The notes under the pieces: generated by a model | What the model was told of the DNA's origin: nothing | Database searches by the model: none | Seen by the model: the letters and a program-made list of their open reading frames with translations, nothing else | DNA from: Archangium sp. | GTDB taxonomy: Bacteria; Myxococcota; Myxococcia; Myxococcales; Myxococcaceae | Direction of reading: 5' to 3' | NCBI GenBank assembly: GCA_016793585.1 | Contig: JAEUJR010000781.1 | Span: 1-42,804 of the forward strand | Length of the DNA: 42,804 nucleotides | Made by a program: the position numbers and the translations under genes | Shown here: positions 25,026-32,442 of the stretch, piece by piece | How the letters are laid out: each line of letters starts with the position of its first letter | How positions within the stretch are numbered: position 1 is the first letter of the stretch

Positions 25026-25979
25026 TCAGTTCGTGCCGCTGTTGCAGGTCGCCAGCGTCATGCCGTTCAACCAGTTGAGAACGACCTGGTAGTCGGCGTT
25101 CGACGTCGTCCACGGCTTGATTTGCCGGTGGGTGAAGGTCGCGTTGCCTCGCAGTGGCTGCTGCAGCAGCTCGCTCTGCCCCGCCGGGACGCCGAGGGCG
25201 AAGCAGCGGGCGTTGTCGAAGTTGAGCTGGCGCTCGGTCGCAGACAGTGGCGCCGCCGCATCACAGCTCGCCGTCGCAGCCACGCTGGGCAGGTAGAGCT
25301 GAAACTGCTGGCCCTGGCTCGGAGGGCAGACGTGCGTGGCCGTCACCGTCTCGTCGTTGCGCTCGCGGCCCCGGGCGAAGACGCGGAAGGGCCGCGAGGT
25401 GTCGAGCGTGCCATGGCACCCAATCATTGCACACGACCTGGCGAAAATCGGCTGCACATTGCAGCGGAAATAGTTGTCATTGAGCGGCGGCAGCGCAGAG
25501 GGCCCCTCGCTGGGCTTGCTGACCGTCGTGCCGCAGAAGTTCGTGTCGATGCAGGTGCGCGTCGCCATGCCCGCCGTCGATGGCTGCCACGGGCCGCACT
25601 GCCAGGCCTCGGCGCACGCCGAACCTCCACCCGTCGCAGCGCCGCCGGCTGCCGCTCCGCCGGCCGACGCGCTCCCTCCCGCCATGGCGGCTCCGCCTGC
25701 GCTCGCCACTCCGCCTGCAGCCGCCACTCCGCCTGCAGCCGCCACTCCGCCCGCACTCGCCGTGCCGCCACCGCTCGAGCCACCCGCCGTCGCCGCACCG
25801 CCTGCCGTGACCGAACCTCCGCCGCTCGAACCGCCCGCTGTCGAGGCCGCTCCACCCGCGCTGCTCGTACCGCCGCCTGCTCCACCGCCACAGTTCCCCG
25901 GCGTGCAGAGCGTGGGGTTGTCGATGCTCGAGCACGACTGGAGCGCACACACCGCCGCAACCACGAGACGCGTTCGCAT
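25026..25979 (-). CDS. Gly/Ala-rich lipoprotein with CX4CH motif, 317 aa
   Basis: A lipobox (CALQSC, lipidated C16) precedes a long low-complexity region of Gly/Ala/Ser/Thr (about 30-120), typical of spacers that lift a domain off the outer membrane. The C-terminal domain has Cys pairs (CAEAWQC, CIDTNFC) and one CX4CH motif (RSCAMIGCHG: C183, C188, H189), a spacing also found in class III cytochromes c. The ending YQVVLNWLNG resembles the W-x-G end of many cytochrome-like lipoproteins. I do not recognise a named family. ATG 25979 is chosen from the lipoprotein signal. The next gene begins 8 bp after the stop. Confidence 0.82.
   Translation of the reverse strand: MRTRLVVAAVCALQSCSSIDNPTLCTPGNCGGGAGGGTSSAGGAASTAGGSSGGGSVTAGGAATAGGSSGGGTASAGGVAAAGGVAAAGGVASAGGAAMAGGSASAGGAAAGGAATGGGSACAEAWQCGPWQPSTAGMATRTCIDTNFCGTTVSKPSEGPSALPPLNDNYFRCNVQPIFARSCAMIGCHGTLDTSRPFRVFARGRERNDETVTATHVCPPSQGQQFQLYLPSVAATASCDAAAPLSATERQLNFDNARCFALGVPAGQSELLQQPLRGNATFTHRQIKPWTTSNADYQVVLNWLNGMTLATCNSGTN
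25693..25764 (-). repeat. 18-bp tandem repeats encoding Gly/Ala spacer
   Basis: Four successive 18-bp units (25693-25710, 25711-25728, 25729-25746, 25747-25764); the second and third are identical (CCGCCTGCAGCCGCCACT on the plus strand), the others differ at a few positions. They encode the hexapeptide-like AGGVAA spacer of the CX4CH lipoprotein. Copy number probably varies between strains by slippage. Confidence 0.7.
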
Positions 25980-26014
25980 GATGGAAGTCCTGTTCTCGAG
26001 GAGGAATGGCCTCG

Positions 26015-27538
26015 TCACTGGTCGAGCCCCAGCGAGAGCGTGGCGCCGTGAATCGTGTCGGAGAACGAGAGCGCCTCGAGGTTTCGGGTGCCACGACCTG
26101 CGAGCGACGCGCGCGTCACGGTCAACTGATACGCCAACGAGAGTGAGAGTGACTTCGTCAACGCGAACGTGCCACCGGCGCGGCCTCCGAAGGTGAGCCC
26201 ACCCAGGTGGCGGCCGTACGCGCGCGTCGCCTGCTCTCCCGCGTCGAGCACCGCCCCCGCTCCAGGCGCCACCAGCACCCGCACCCTCCCGAGCTGAAGC
26301 GTCGCCACCACCTCGCCGCCCACGCTCTGGAAGAAGGCGTCGTCGAAGAGCGCGTTGCGTTCGACACCACCGATGAGCATTCGCCACGTCGCGCGCGGCG
26401 CGACCTGCACCACCGCGCCACCAAAGCGGTACCCGAGCGCGAGCACGAAGTCGGAGGGCAGCACCTGCGCGCTGCCCAGACCGAGGTTCTGCGGCGCCCA
26501 CCCGACGGCGTAGGTGGCCTGCGCGTGCAGGCCTTCGAGCACCGACGTTCGCAGGAGCCGCATGGGGAAGGCAGTCAGGCTCACCGCACCACCGAATGAG
26601 GCGAAGCCGACTCGAAACGGCGTCGCGTAGCTCGCTGACGACAACGAGAACGAGCGGTAGCCAAACCCGAGGCGTGCTTCGAGCTCGAGGGCCGCGGGAA
26701 CGTCGGTCTCCGGAGCAGGTGCGGCGACGGCGGCCATCGGAGGAGGAGGTGAAGCCGGAGTCGGAGTCGGAGTCGGTGGCGCGCGCTCGATGGCTGGCGC
26801 AGCCGCTGGAGCGGGCGGCGGTGCACTCGGTTCGGCCGGCACTTCGACGGGCGCACGCGGCGCAGCCACCTTCTTCTTCTTCGCGAACGACGGCCCGGCG
26901 AGCAGCACCAGCAACACCGCGAGCAGGTTTCCCGGCACCGCCGAGCAGCTCGCCGCGCGTTGCCCCACCGTCGACGGAGAAGGAATGCCGAGCAATCGGT
27001 TGGTGGTGACGTCGCCGTGATTGGTCGAGTCACTGTCACCGTCGACGACGCTCACGAAGAGCGAGACGCCGCCAACGTCTTCCGAGGGCGCCGTCCACCG
27101 CAGGCGCCACTTCGACACCGCACAGGCATAGCTCTGCGCGACGCGCGCCTCGAAGACCTCGACCGGGTCGACGCCCGAGCACAGGTACTCGACCTGCGCC
27201 GCGTCCATCAGGGGGAGCGCGTTGCTGACGGTGCCGGCGCGAACGCCAGTGCGGGTGACGAACTCGAGGGCGAACGCGTTTCGTTTGCCTGGCGCGCTCG
27301 ACGACAGCTCGAGGTCGTACGTCTCTCCCGGAACGTAGCCCTGCGCGACGAGGTCTCGGCCCTGGGCGGTGAGCGTGAAGGTGCTGGGGGTCGGGGTGAC
27401 GTGACAGACGCTGCAGTCCCACTTCTCGTTTAGCGAGCCGGTGAAGCGGCCGCCGCTGCCACCGCCGAGCGTCGCGGGCGCGGCGAAGTCACCGGGGCTG
27501 CCGAAGGTGAGCACGAGCGAGAGCACGAGGCCCGTCAT
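26015..27538 (-). CDS. Fusion: CXXCH/Reeler-like domain plus C-terminal outer membrane barrel, 507 aa
   Basis: Residues 1-195 repeat the layout of the neighbouring 239-aa protein: signal peptide, one CSVCH (C42, C45, H46) and a Reeler-like beta domain (YDLELSSSAPGKRNAFALEF, KWRLRWTAPSEDVGGVSLFV). Residues about 198-223 (CSAVPGNLLAVLLVLLAGPS, then FAKKKK) look like a MYXO-CTERM tail or a second signal peptide in the middle of the chain. A Pro-rich linker (about 225-280) follows, then a beta-barrel-like region (LEARLGFGYRSFSLSSASYA, GYRFGGAVVQVAPRATWRML, LSLSLAYQLTVTRASL) to the end. The frame is open throughout. A GTG inside the tail region could start a separate barrel gene, but the first frame has no stop of its own. 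Start ATG 27538 overlaps the preceding gene's stop as ATGA. Confidence 0.72.
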   Translation of the reverse strand: MTGLVLSLVLTFGSPGDFAAPATLGGGSGGRFTGSLNEKWDCSVCHVTPTPSTFTLTAQGRDLVAQGYVPGETYDLELSSSAPGKRNAFALEFVTRTGVRAGTVSNALPLMDAAQVEYLCSGVDPVEVFEARVAQSYACAVSKWRLRWTAPSEDVGGVSLFVSVVDGDSDSTNHGDVTTNRLLGIPSPSTVGQRAASCSAVPGNLLAVLLVLLAGPSFAKKKKVAAPRAPVEVPAEPSAPPPAPAAAPAIERAPPTPTPTPASPPPPMAAVAAPAPETDVPAALELEARLGFGYRSFSLSSASYATPFRVGFASFGGAVSLTAFPMRLLRTSVLEGLHAQATYAVGWAPQNLGLGSAQVLPSDFVLALGYRFGGAVVQVAPRATWRMLIGGVERNALFDDAFFQSVGGEVVATLQLGRVRVLVAPGAGAVLDAGEQATRAYGRHLGGLTFGGRAGGTFALTKSLSLSLAYQLTVTRASLAGRGTRNLEALSFSDTIHGATLSLGLDQ

Positions 27539-28458
27539 GGCCCACCGCCGTCGCAGCTCGCGCCGCCGTCGATCCACTCGACGATGGCGCGCAGGTGAAT
27601 CGGCAGCAGCACGCCCTGGTGCGACTTGAAGCCGTAGGGAGGCGCGCCGGTGTACCGAACGAGCGTCGAGCCTCTCGCATTGCACGGCTGCACCGCGCGC
27701 TGCAGACAGCCGGCGTTGCGCAAGGTCTCGCAGGTGTCGGCCACGAAGCAGCCTGCGTCTCGCGCGTTCTCTGGGGTGTGACAGCCCGACTCCTTCGCGC
27801 AGGTCTCTTTCGTGACGATGGCGCCGACGCGGTCGTAGCTGACGCCCGCCGCGGGCAGACAGGCGGCGACTGCAGCGCCTCCACCAACGCCGCCTCCACC
27901 CGAAGCCGCTCCACCGGCCATCGGGTCGCCACCGCCCGCGCCTCCGCCACCCGCCCCACCGCCGCTCGCGTCTCCTCCTGCCGAACCACCACCGAAGCCG
28001 AGGCCTCCATCGAAGGCGGCACCACCGACCCAGGCCTCGAGCAGCCGCCACCGCGCGTCGTCCTTCTTCGCGTAGACGTTGCGGCCGTAGCGGTCGACGC
28101 CTCCGTGCCCTGCGCCGCCCGCCTCCTCCTGGAGCGGCTTGCGCAAGAGGTCGGGCAGCGGCGCGCTCGACGGAGCAGCCGCCGCCGAGGCCGCGAGAAA
28201 GTTCGCGCGGTGCTCCTCTGGCGTCAGCGGCGTGTTGCTCGACAGCCCCGCAGCGAGGCGCTCACCCGCGGGCGAGTACAGACGCAGCGGCCGCAGCGGC
28301 GCGCCGTGACAGCCGCTGTACGCACAGCTCGCGAGCAGCTCGGGCTCGACCTGCGCCTCGAAGGCAGCCTGGTCGAGCGTGGGAATCTGGGTCGCCGGCG
28401 GAGGCGTGCCGCACGGAAACGCCGAGGCTGCGACGAGGACGACGCCGAGCGCACGCAT
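27535..28458 (-). CDS. Gly-rich lipoprotein with CX4CH and CX5CH motifs, 307 aa
   Basis: Lipobox (AFPC, lipidated C16) followed by a first heme-like motif SCAYSGCHG (C45, C50, H51; CX4CH) and, after a Gly-rich spacer (about 150-195), a second one TCAKESGCHT (C220, C226, H227; CX5CH). A further set of Cys (AGCFVADTC, AGCLQRAVQPC) could form disulphides. The W-x-G-type ends ARWRLLEAWVGG and LRAIVEWIDGG mark two repeated cytochrome-like units. The product would sit on the outer membrane as a one- or two-haem lipoprotein if these unusual spacings are used. ATG 28458 overlaps the DUF3570 stop as TGATG; the stop overlaps the fusion gene start as ATGA. Family unknown. Confidence 0.8.
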   Translation of the reverse strand: MRALGVVLVAASAFPCGTPPPATQIPTLDQAAFEAQVEPELLASCAYSGCHGAPLRPLRLYSPAGERLAAGLSSNTPLTPEEHRANFLAASAAAAPSSAPLPDLLRKPLQEEAGGAGHGGVDRYGRNVYAKKDDARWRLLEAWVGGAAFDGGLGFGGGSAGGDASGGGAGGGGAGGGDPMAGGAASGGGGVGGGAAVAACLPAAGVSYDRVGAIVTKETCAKESGCHTPENARDAGCFVADTCETLRNAGCLQRAVQPCNARGSTLVRYTGAPPYGFKSHQGVLLPIHLRAIVEWIDGGASCDGGGP

Positions 28459-29537
28459 CAGAAGTCCACCGCCGCGCCGGCCTGCGTGATGAGCGCCCAG
28501 CGCTGGTCGAGCCGCAGGAACTCGGGGTAGCGGAAGTACATGCCCTCGACCTTCACGTCGAAGCGAAAGCGGGCGCCGGTCGCCTCGGTGCGCAGCGGCT
28601 GCCACTCGACCTTCACGCCGAACAGGTGTGACGAGAACGCCGAGAGCTCGCGGTCGCTCGAGAGGTACAGGCGCAGCGTGTCGTAGGCCGGCTGGTAGAA
28701 CGACGCGCGGCTCTGCGTGTAGCCGCGGTAGCGCAGCCGCACGGTGATGGGCGAGAGGTCGAACACCACGCGCGCGTCGACGGTGTGCGAGAGCACGCTC
28801 CACGAGTCGCGGTAGAGCCGATACTCACCGTGCAACACGACGACGTCGCCGAGGGCCTGCTTGACGCCGATGGCGCCGGCGAAGCGCAGCCGCTCCGACG
28901 GCTCGTTCTCGGGCATGAAGAGCACGAGCGCTCCGGCGCCGCTGTCGGGCATGGGCACCCGCACCTTGCGATACGGGCTCGCCATCATGCCGTTGCCGCG
29001 CGCGACGGTGGCGTTCACCTGCATGATGGTGGTGGGGGTGAAGATTTGGGTGAGCGCGAGGTCGGCGCTCCAGTCGGTCATCGGCGCCTGGTACAGCGGG
29101 TCGTCGGCGCGGCCCACGAGGTTGCTCATGACGCCCGCGCGCAGCGAGAGCGTGGTGTTCTTCTGGAAGAGCTCACGTGACACCGAGAGAGAGCCACCGT
29201 TCGACAAATAGTCGCGTTCGCGCGCGTGGACGTAGCTGGCGCCGAGCTGAAAGCCGCCGACCAACTGGCCGAGCCCGAAGTCGACCTCCTGCCGGCGGTC
29301 GAAGATGCGTGGGCTGGCCGTGGTGCGCACGTCGACCGACGCGCTCGAGACGATGTCTTCGGTGTACGTGGCCGAGAGCGAGGTCTTCGACGGCAGCGTC
29401 ACGGTGCCGGTGACGTGCGGCGAGATGACAACCGTCTCGTCGGTGTCGGCGTACACCTGCACCTTCGACGACACCTCGACCTCGGCGAGGGCGCCCGAGG
29501 CCCACAGCGCTGCGGCCAGCGTCAGTTGCAGCCGCAT
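28458..29537 (-). CDS. DUF3570-like outer membrane beta-barrel protein, 359 aa
   Basis: Signal peptide (MRLQLTLAAALWASGALAE) followed by alternating beta segments typical of a barrel: VEVSSKVQVYADTDETVV, GTVTLPSKTSLSATYTEDIV, FGLGQLVGGFQLGASYVH, LTQIFTPTTIMQVNATVA and a C-terminal aromatic, AGAAVDF. The opening with a Y-x-D-x-D stretch fits DUF3570. Genes for DUF3570, DUF4266, TlpA-like thioredoxins and ApbE occur together in other bacteria as I recall, which agrees with this operon. The start overlaps the DUF4266 gene by 16 bp, and the stop overlaps the next start by one base. Function unknown; a pore or scaffold in the outer membrane is plausible. Confidence 0.88.
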   Translation of the reverse strand: MRLQLTLAAALWASGALAEVEVSSKVQVYADTDETVVISPHVTGTVTLPSKTSLSATYTEDIVSSASVDVRTTASPRIFDRRQEVDFGLGQLVGGFQLGASYVHARERDYLSNGGSLSVSRELFQKNTTLSLRAGVMSNLVGRADDPLYQAPMTDWSADLALTQIFTPTTIMQVNATVARGNGMMASPYRKVRVPMPDSGAGALVLFMPENEPSERLRFAGAIGVKQALGDVVVLHGEYRLYRDSWSVLSHTVDARVVFDLSPITVRLRYRGYTQSRASFYQPAYDTLRLYLSSDRELSAFSSHLFGVKVEWQPLRTEATGARFRFDVKVEGMYFRYPEFLRLDQRWALITQAGAAVDF

Positions 29538-29725
29538 CCACCGCCCCGGGCTCCACGCGCGCCTGACGACCCTTCTCTGCTGTCGATGAGGTGGTTCTCG
29601 AGCACGAGCTCGTCGCCGTCTTCTTGAAACTGCATGCAGCGCTTCGAGAGCGTCGCGCGCTTCGCCGGAGACACGAAGCTGCAGCCACAGAGCCCTGCGA
29701 GCAGCACCACGAGGAGCGCGCGCAT
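29522..29725 (-). CDS. DUF4266 lipoprotein, 67 aa
   Basis: A very short lipoprotein: signal MRALLVVLLAGLCGC followed by the DUF4266 body, recognisable from SPAKRATLSKRCM, the sequence HLIDSREGSSGARGARG and the terminal GGGCGCN. These proteins nearly always accompany DUF3570 and ApbE genes in my experience; their role is not known, but the C-terminal Cys pair in a CxC may bind a metal or cofactor. ATG 29725 overlaps the stop of the TlpA gene by one base (TGATG). The 3' end overlaps the DUF3570 start by 16 bp. The upstream GTG at 29728 is a poorer start. Confidence 0.9.
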   Translation of the reverse strand: MRALLVVLLAGLCGCSFVSPAKRATLSKRCMQFQEDGDELVLENHLIDSREGSSGARGARGGGCGCN

Positions 29726-30243
29726 CACGGCTCCGCCAACAGGCCTTCGAGTTGGCGCTCGAGCTGGTCGAACGTCTCGCCCTCGAAGCCTTCGTGCACG
29801 TGACGAACGACCCCTTTGCGGTCGACGAGGAAAGCGGTGGGCATCACCTTCACGCGCAGCTGCTCCTCCGAGAGCCTCGCGTCGGTGTCGAGGAGAATGG
29901 GCAGCGAGAGCTTCGTCTCGGTCACGAAGGTGGGAATGGCCTTCGGCACCGCCGCTTCACCGTCGACGTTGATGGTGACGACGTCGAGCCCCTTGCCGCC
30001 GTGTTTCGCCGCGAGCGCCTGGTACTTCGGCAACGACTCGCGGCACGGCTCGCACCAGGTGGCCCAGACGTCGAGCAGCACCACCCGGCCCTTGCGGGAC
30101 GAGAGCGTGAAGCTGGAGCGGTCTGGGTACGAGGGCAGCGTGAGGTCGAGCGGGCCTTCGCGAAGTTGGGTCGACGGAGCGGCCTTCGTGCACGCAAGAC
30201 TCGCGATGCAGAGCAGGGTCAGACCGACGATGCGTGCATGCAT
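29725..30243 (-). CDS. TlpA-like thioredoxin-fold lipoprotein, 172 aa
   Basis: A lipoprotein signal (lipidated C18 in ASLACTK) is followed by a TlpA/ResA-type thioredoxin domain with active site WATWCEPC (C64, C67), the strand GLDVVTINVDGE and the cis-Pro loop VMPTAFLVDRKG. Such proteins keep Cys of apocytochromes reduced before haem attachment or handle other envelope disulphides. First gene of the eight-gene redox operon, with four downstream genes that encode CXXCH or related motifs, so a cytochrome-maturation role is plausible. Start ATG 30243 is chosen from the signal peptide; a longer in-frame start at 30273 adds ten residues. Confidence 0.93.
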   Translation of the reverse strand: MHARIVGLTLLCIASLACTKAAPSTQLREGPLDLTLPSYPDRSSFTLSSRKGRVVLLDVWATWCEPCRESLPKYQALAAKHGGKGLDVVTINVDGEAAVPKAIPTFVTETKLSLPILLDTDARLSEEQLRVKVMPTAFLVDRKGVVRHVHEGFEGETFDQLERQLEGLLAEP

Positions 30244-30345
30244 GGGCGGGCCGGTAGCACGACGCGTGCCCACGACCGATGCGTGCGGATCAGCGGGGCG
30301 CCGCCGCGGTGGCAGATGTCAGAACGGAAGGCCCGCATCTTTTAC

Positions 30346-30362
30346 AGGGCGCGCGGCGCCCT
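30346..30362. terminator. GC-rich hairpin between tandem genes
   Basis: AGGGCGC (30346-30352) and GCGCCCT (30356-30362) form a perfect 7-bp stem with a 3-nt loop. On the minus strand it lies 38 nt after the stop of the propeller-like gene (ends at 30401) and upstream of the TlpA operon start (30243). It is followed on that strand by GTAAAAG, without a U-run, so it could terminate weakly or form part of the operon leader. Confidence 0.4.
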
Positions 30363-30400
30363 CTTTGCGAGGCGTGAACGAAAGTGTGCAGGCGAGTTGA

Positions 30401-31354
30401 TCAGCCCTTCTTCTTCTTCGGCGCTGGCTTCCTGGCGGCGGGCTTCTTCACGGCGGGCTCGGCGCTGGTGGGTGCGAGGTCGTCGGCTCCGAAGTGGTCC
30501 CACTCGCCGTGCCCACCAATGGCGAGCCACTCCCGGCCCGAGGGCAGCGCGACGAGTCTGGCAAAGTCGGTGTCGTGGGCAATCGACTCGAGCTCGTTCA
30601 ACTCACGGTCGACGACGCTGAAGCGCTTCTCTGCGCTGTGGAAGAGCACGAAGCCCTCGGTGAGCGACGTGGAGCCGTTGACGAGCAGCGTCTTGCGGGC
30701 GCGCTCGCGGTTCGAGGCGTCGAACACGACGACGTCGTTCGGCGTGCCATACACGGGGCCCGCCGCCGGCTCCTCGAGCGCGCACCACCAGCCATCTGCA
30801 GCGACGGTTGGCGCGTTGAAGGCTCTGCCCGCCGCGGGCTTCACGTGGCGAACTGGTTCTCGGGTCGAGAGGTCGACCTGCACGACCGCGCCTCCGTCGA
30901 CGAACCACACTGTCTTGCCATCGCGCGGGTCGAAGACGTGCGAGTTGTACAGTCTGGTGCCGTAGCGGTCAGAGCCCTGCATCCACTCCAGGCGGCCGGT
31001 CGGAGCCCCCGTCGCGCGGTCGATGCACAGCCAGGGCTGGCGAGCGTCGGCCTCGAGCAACAGCACCGAATTCGTCATCGCCTTGAAGGTGACCGACAGG
31101 CCGTCGGTGCCGGTGACGGGAACACTCGCGGCACCCACGACAATCTCGAGCCGCATGGTGCCGTCGCGTTGTTTCCTCCATTCCAGCCACGCGCCGTCGG
31201 GCGCGAAGCCGAACCCGGGCTGTCGCTCACCCTTCTCGCCTGCGCGCAGGTCGTAGAGGGCCCCTTTGAAACAGACGGTGTGTTCGCTGACGACTTCGAC
31301 GGTCTGCAGCTCGTGAGCGCGTTTCGGTTGGGCGTAGCGACGCAGCAGGCGCAT
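30401..31354 (-). CDS. Propeller-like protein with Lys/Ala/Pro-rich tail, 317 aa
   Basis: A repeated-strand protein, beta-propeller-like in texture: VCFKGALYDLRAGEKGERQP, PDGAWLEWRKQRDGTMRLEI, KTVWFVDGGAVVQVDLSTR, NDVVVFDASNRERARKTLLV, FVLFHSAEKRFSVVDRELNE. No signal peptide, so it should be cytoplasmic. The C-terminal tail KKPAARKPAPKKKKG is of histone H1/AlgP type and may bind DNA or polyphosphate. Start is uncertain: ATG 31354 is used here, but ATG 31369 and ATG 31474 are in frame with no clear ribosome site at any of them. It is separated by 157 bp from the TlpA operon. Confidence 0.75.
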   Translation of the reverse strand: MRLLRRYAQPKRAHELQTVEVVSEHTVCFKGALYDLRAGEKGERQPGFGFAPDGAWLEWRKQRDGTMRLEIVVGAASVPVTGTDGLSVTFKAMTNSVLLLEADARQPWLCIDRATGAPTGRLEWMQGSDRYGTRLYNSHVFDPRDGKTVWFVDGGAVVQVDLSTREPVRHVKPAAGRAFNAPTVAADGWWCALEEPAAGPVYGTPNDVVVFDASNRERARKTLLVNGSTSLTEGFVLFHSAEKRFSVVDRELNELESIAHDTDFARLVALPSGREWLAIGGHGEWDHFGADDLAPTSAEPAVKKPAARKPAPKKKKG

Positions 31355-31589
31355 GCGCCGAGTATGCATCACGGAGGCGTCGACGGCGGGTGCTCCCTCG
31401 GCTCTGGTCTCGCCGTGGAGCGCATCGGCTTCGTCGTCGGCATCATTCTCTTCGGCGCGCTCGCGCGTGTTCATCTTCAATCGTGTTGGTGCGCTGCGGA
31501 AGGTGTGGCCCGAGCTCGTCGAGTTCGTCACCCGCGCGCCAGAGGTCTGATCACTTTGCCGCAGTGCTGACGCCGGTCACGAGAACGGC

Positions 31590-31766
31590 ATGAACCGAAC
31601 GAACCGCCTGCTCCTCGTGGTCCTCTTCACCGTGTTCGCGACCGCCGCTTCGGCGTGTGGCAGCGTCGACGTGACCACCACCGACGGTGGCACCACGGCG
31701 TCGTCACTCAGCTCGTGCGTGCACAAAGACACCCGCTGCACGCAGTCGTGCTCGACCTGCCACTGA
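31590..31766 (+). CDS. 58-residue lipoprotein ending in CXXCH
   Basis: A small gene easily missed by length cut-offs. Signal peptide MNRTNRLLLVVLFTVFATAA ends in SACG with a likely lipidated Cys at 23 (SAC). The mature peptide is about 36 residues: Thr/Ser-rich, then a Cys-rich end (SSCVHKDTRC, then TQSCSTCH) in which the last five residues, CSTCH, form a haem-c-type CXXCH at the very C-terminus. Nearly all third positions are G or C, as in the neighbours, which supports coding. The start ATG 31590 has only a weak purine stretch upstream (GAGAACGG). It is the sole plus-strand gene between two minus-strand genes, converging on the GST (stops adjacent at TGATCA). Confidence 0.75.
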   Translation: MNRTNRLLLVVLFTVFATAASACGSVDVTTTDGGTTASSLSSCVHKDTRCTQSCSTCH

Positions 31767-32372
31767 TCAGCGCGCGTACCAGGCGACGACCTTCGGGTGC
31801 GCCTTCACGGCGGCCACCAGCGCGAGCAGCTTCGGAAACGGCGCGAAGGTCGACGGCGGAATGAAGTCGACGACGCCTTTCAGAATCGCCGAGGTGGCGA
31901 CGAAGAGCTTGAGGTCGGCGACGCTGAGCGTGGCGCCACCCACGAACGGGCCGAGAATCTGCTTCTCCATCTGGCCGGCCCACTCGGGGAGAAAGCCCGT
32001 CGCCAGCGCGGTGCGCGCAGCCTTCTTCTCGACCTCGTCCTTGATGCGCAGGGTGGGGCCCAGCTTCGCGCGCAGCTCTTCGACCGAACACATCACGCCC
32101 TCGTGCCGCGCCGACTCCCACGCGTCGGCAGGGAGCAGCCCGTGCTCACCGCCAATCATTCGCAGAATCGCGTTCGACTGCGCGAGCACCGGCTTGCCCT
32201 CCATCGAGAACATGGGCAGCGCGCCGTACGGCGCTGACGCCTTGCGAGCCTCCCACTGCTCGCGGCTCAGCCGCTCGTCGGTGAACGGAACGCCGGCGAT
32301 GAAGAGCGCCAGACGGCACTCCTCGCCGCGGCTGGTGGGAATGTCGAAGTACGTGAGCGTGGGCTTGTTCAT
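31767..32372 (-). CDS. Glutathione S-transferase-like protein, 201 aa
   Basis: Thioredoxin-fold N-terminal half (PTLTYFDIPTSRGEECRLAL, then GALPMFSMEGKPVLAQSNAI with the SNAI glutathione-site motif) and an all-helical C-terminal half (ATLSVADLKLFVATSAILKG) typical of GST class enzymes, particularly the sigma/prostaglandin-type group (N-terminal Y-F-D). Conjugation of glutathione to electrophiles is the family role; substrate is unknown. ATG 32372 is the natural start. The stop touches that of the 58-residue lipoprotein gene in a palindromic TGATCA. Upstream the SDR gene lies 70 bp away in the same direction and may be co-transcribed. Confidence 0.92.
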   Translation of the reverse strand: MNKPTLTYFDIPTSRGEECRLALFIAGVPFTDERLSREQWEARKASAPYGALPMFSMEGKPVLAQSNAILRMIGGEHGLLPADAWESARHEGVMCSVEELRAKLGPTLRIKDEVEKKAARTALATGFLPEWAGQMEKQILGPFVGGATLSVADLKLFVATSAILKGVVDFIPPSTFAPFPKLLALVAAVKAHPKVVAWYAR

Positions 32373-32442
32373 GCGCGCTGCGTAGCGCACCTGTCGCGAA
32401 GTCGAGTGGAGCCTGTGCGAACGCCCGCACGAAGGGGTGGGC

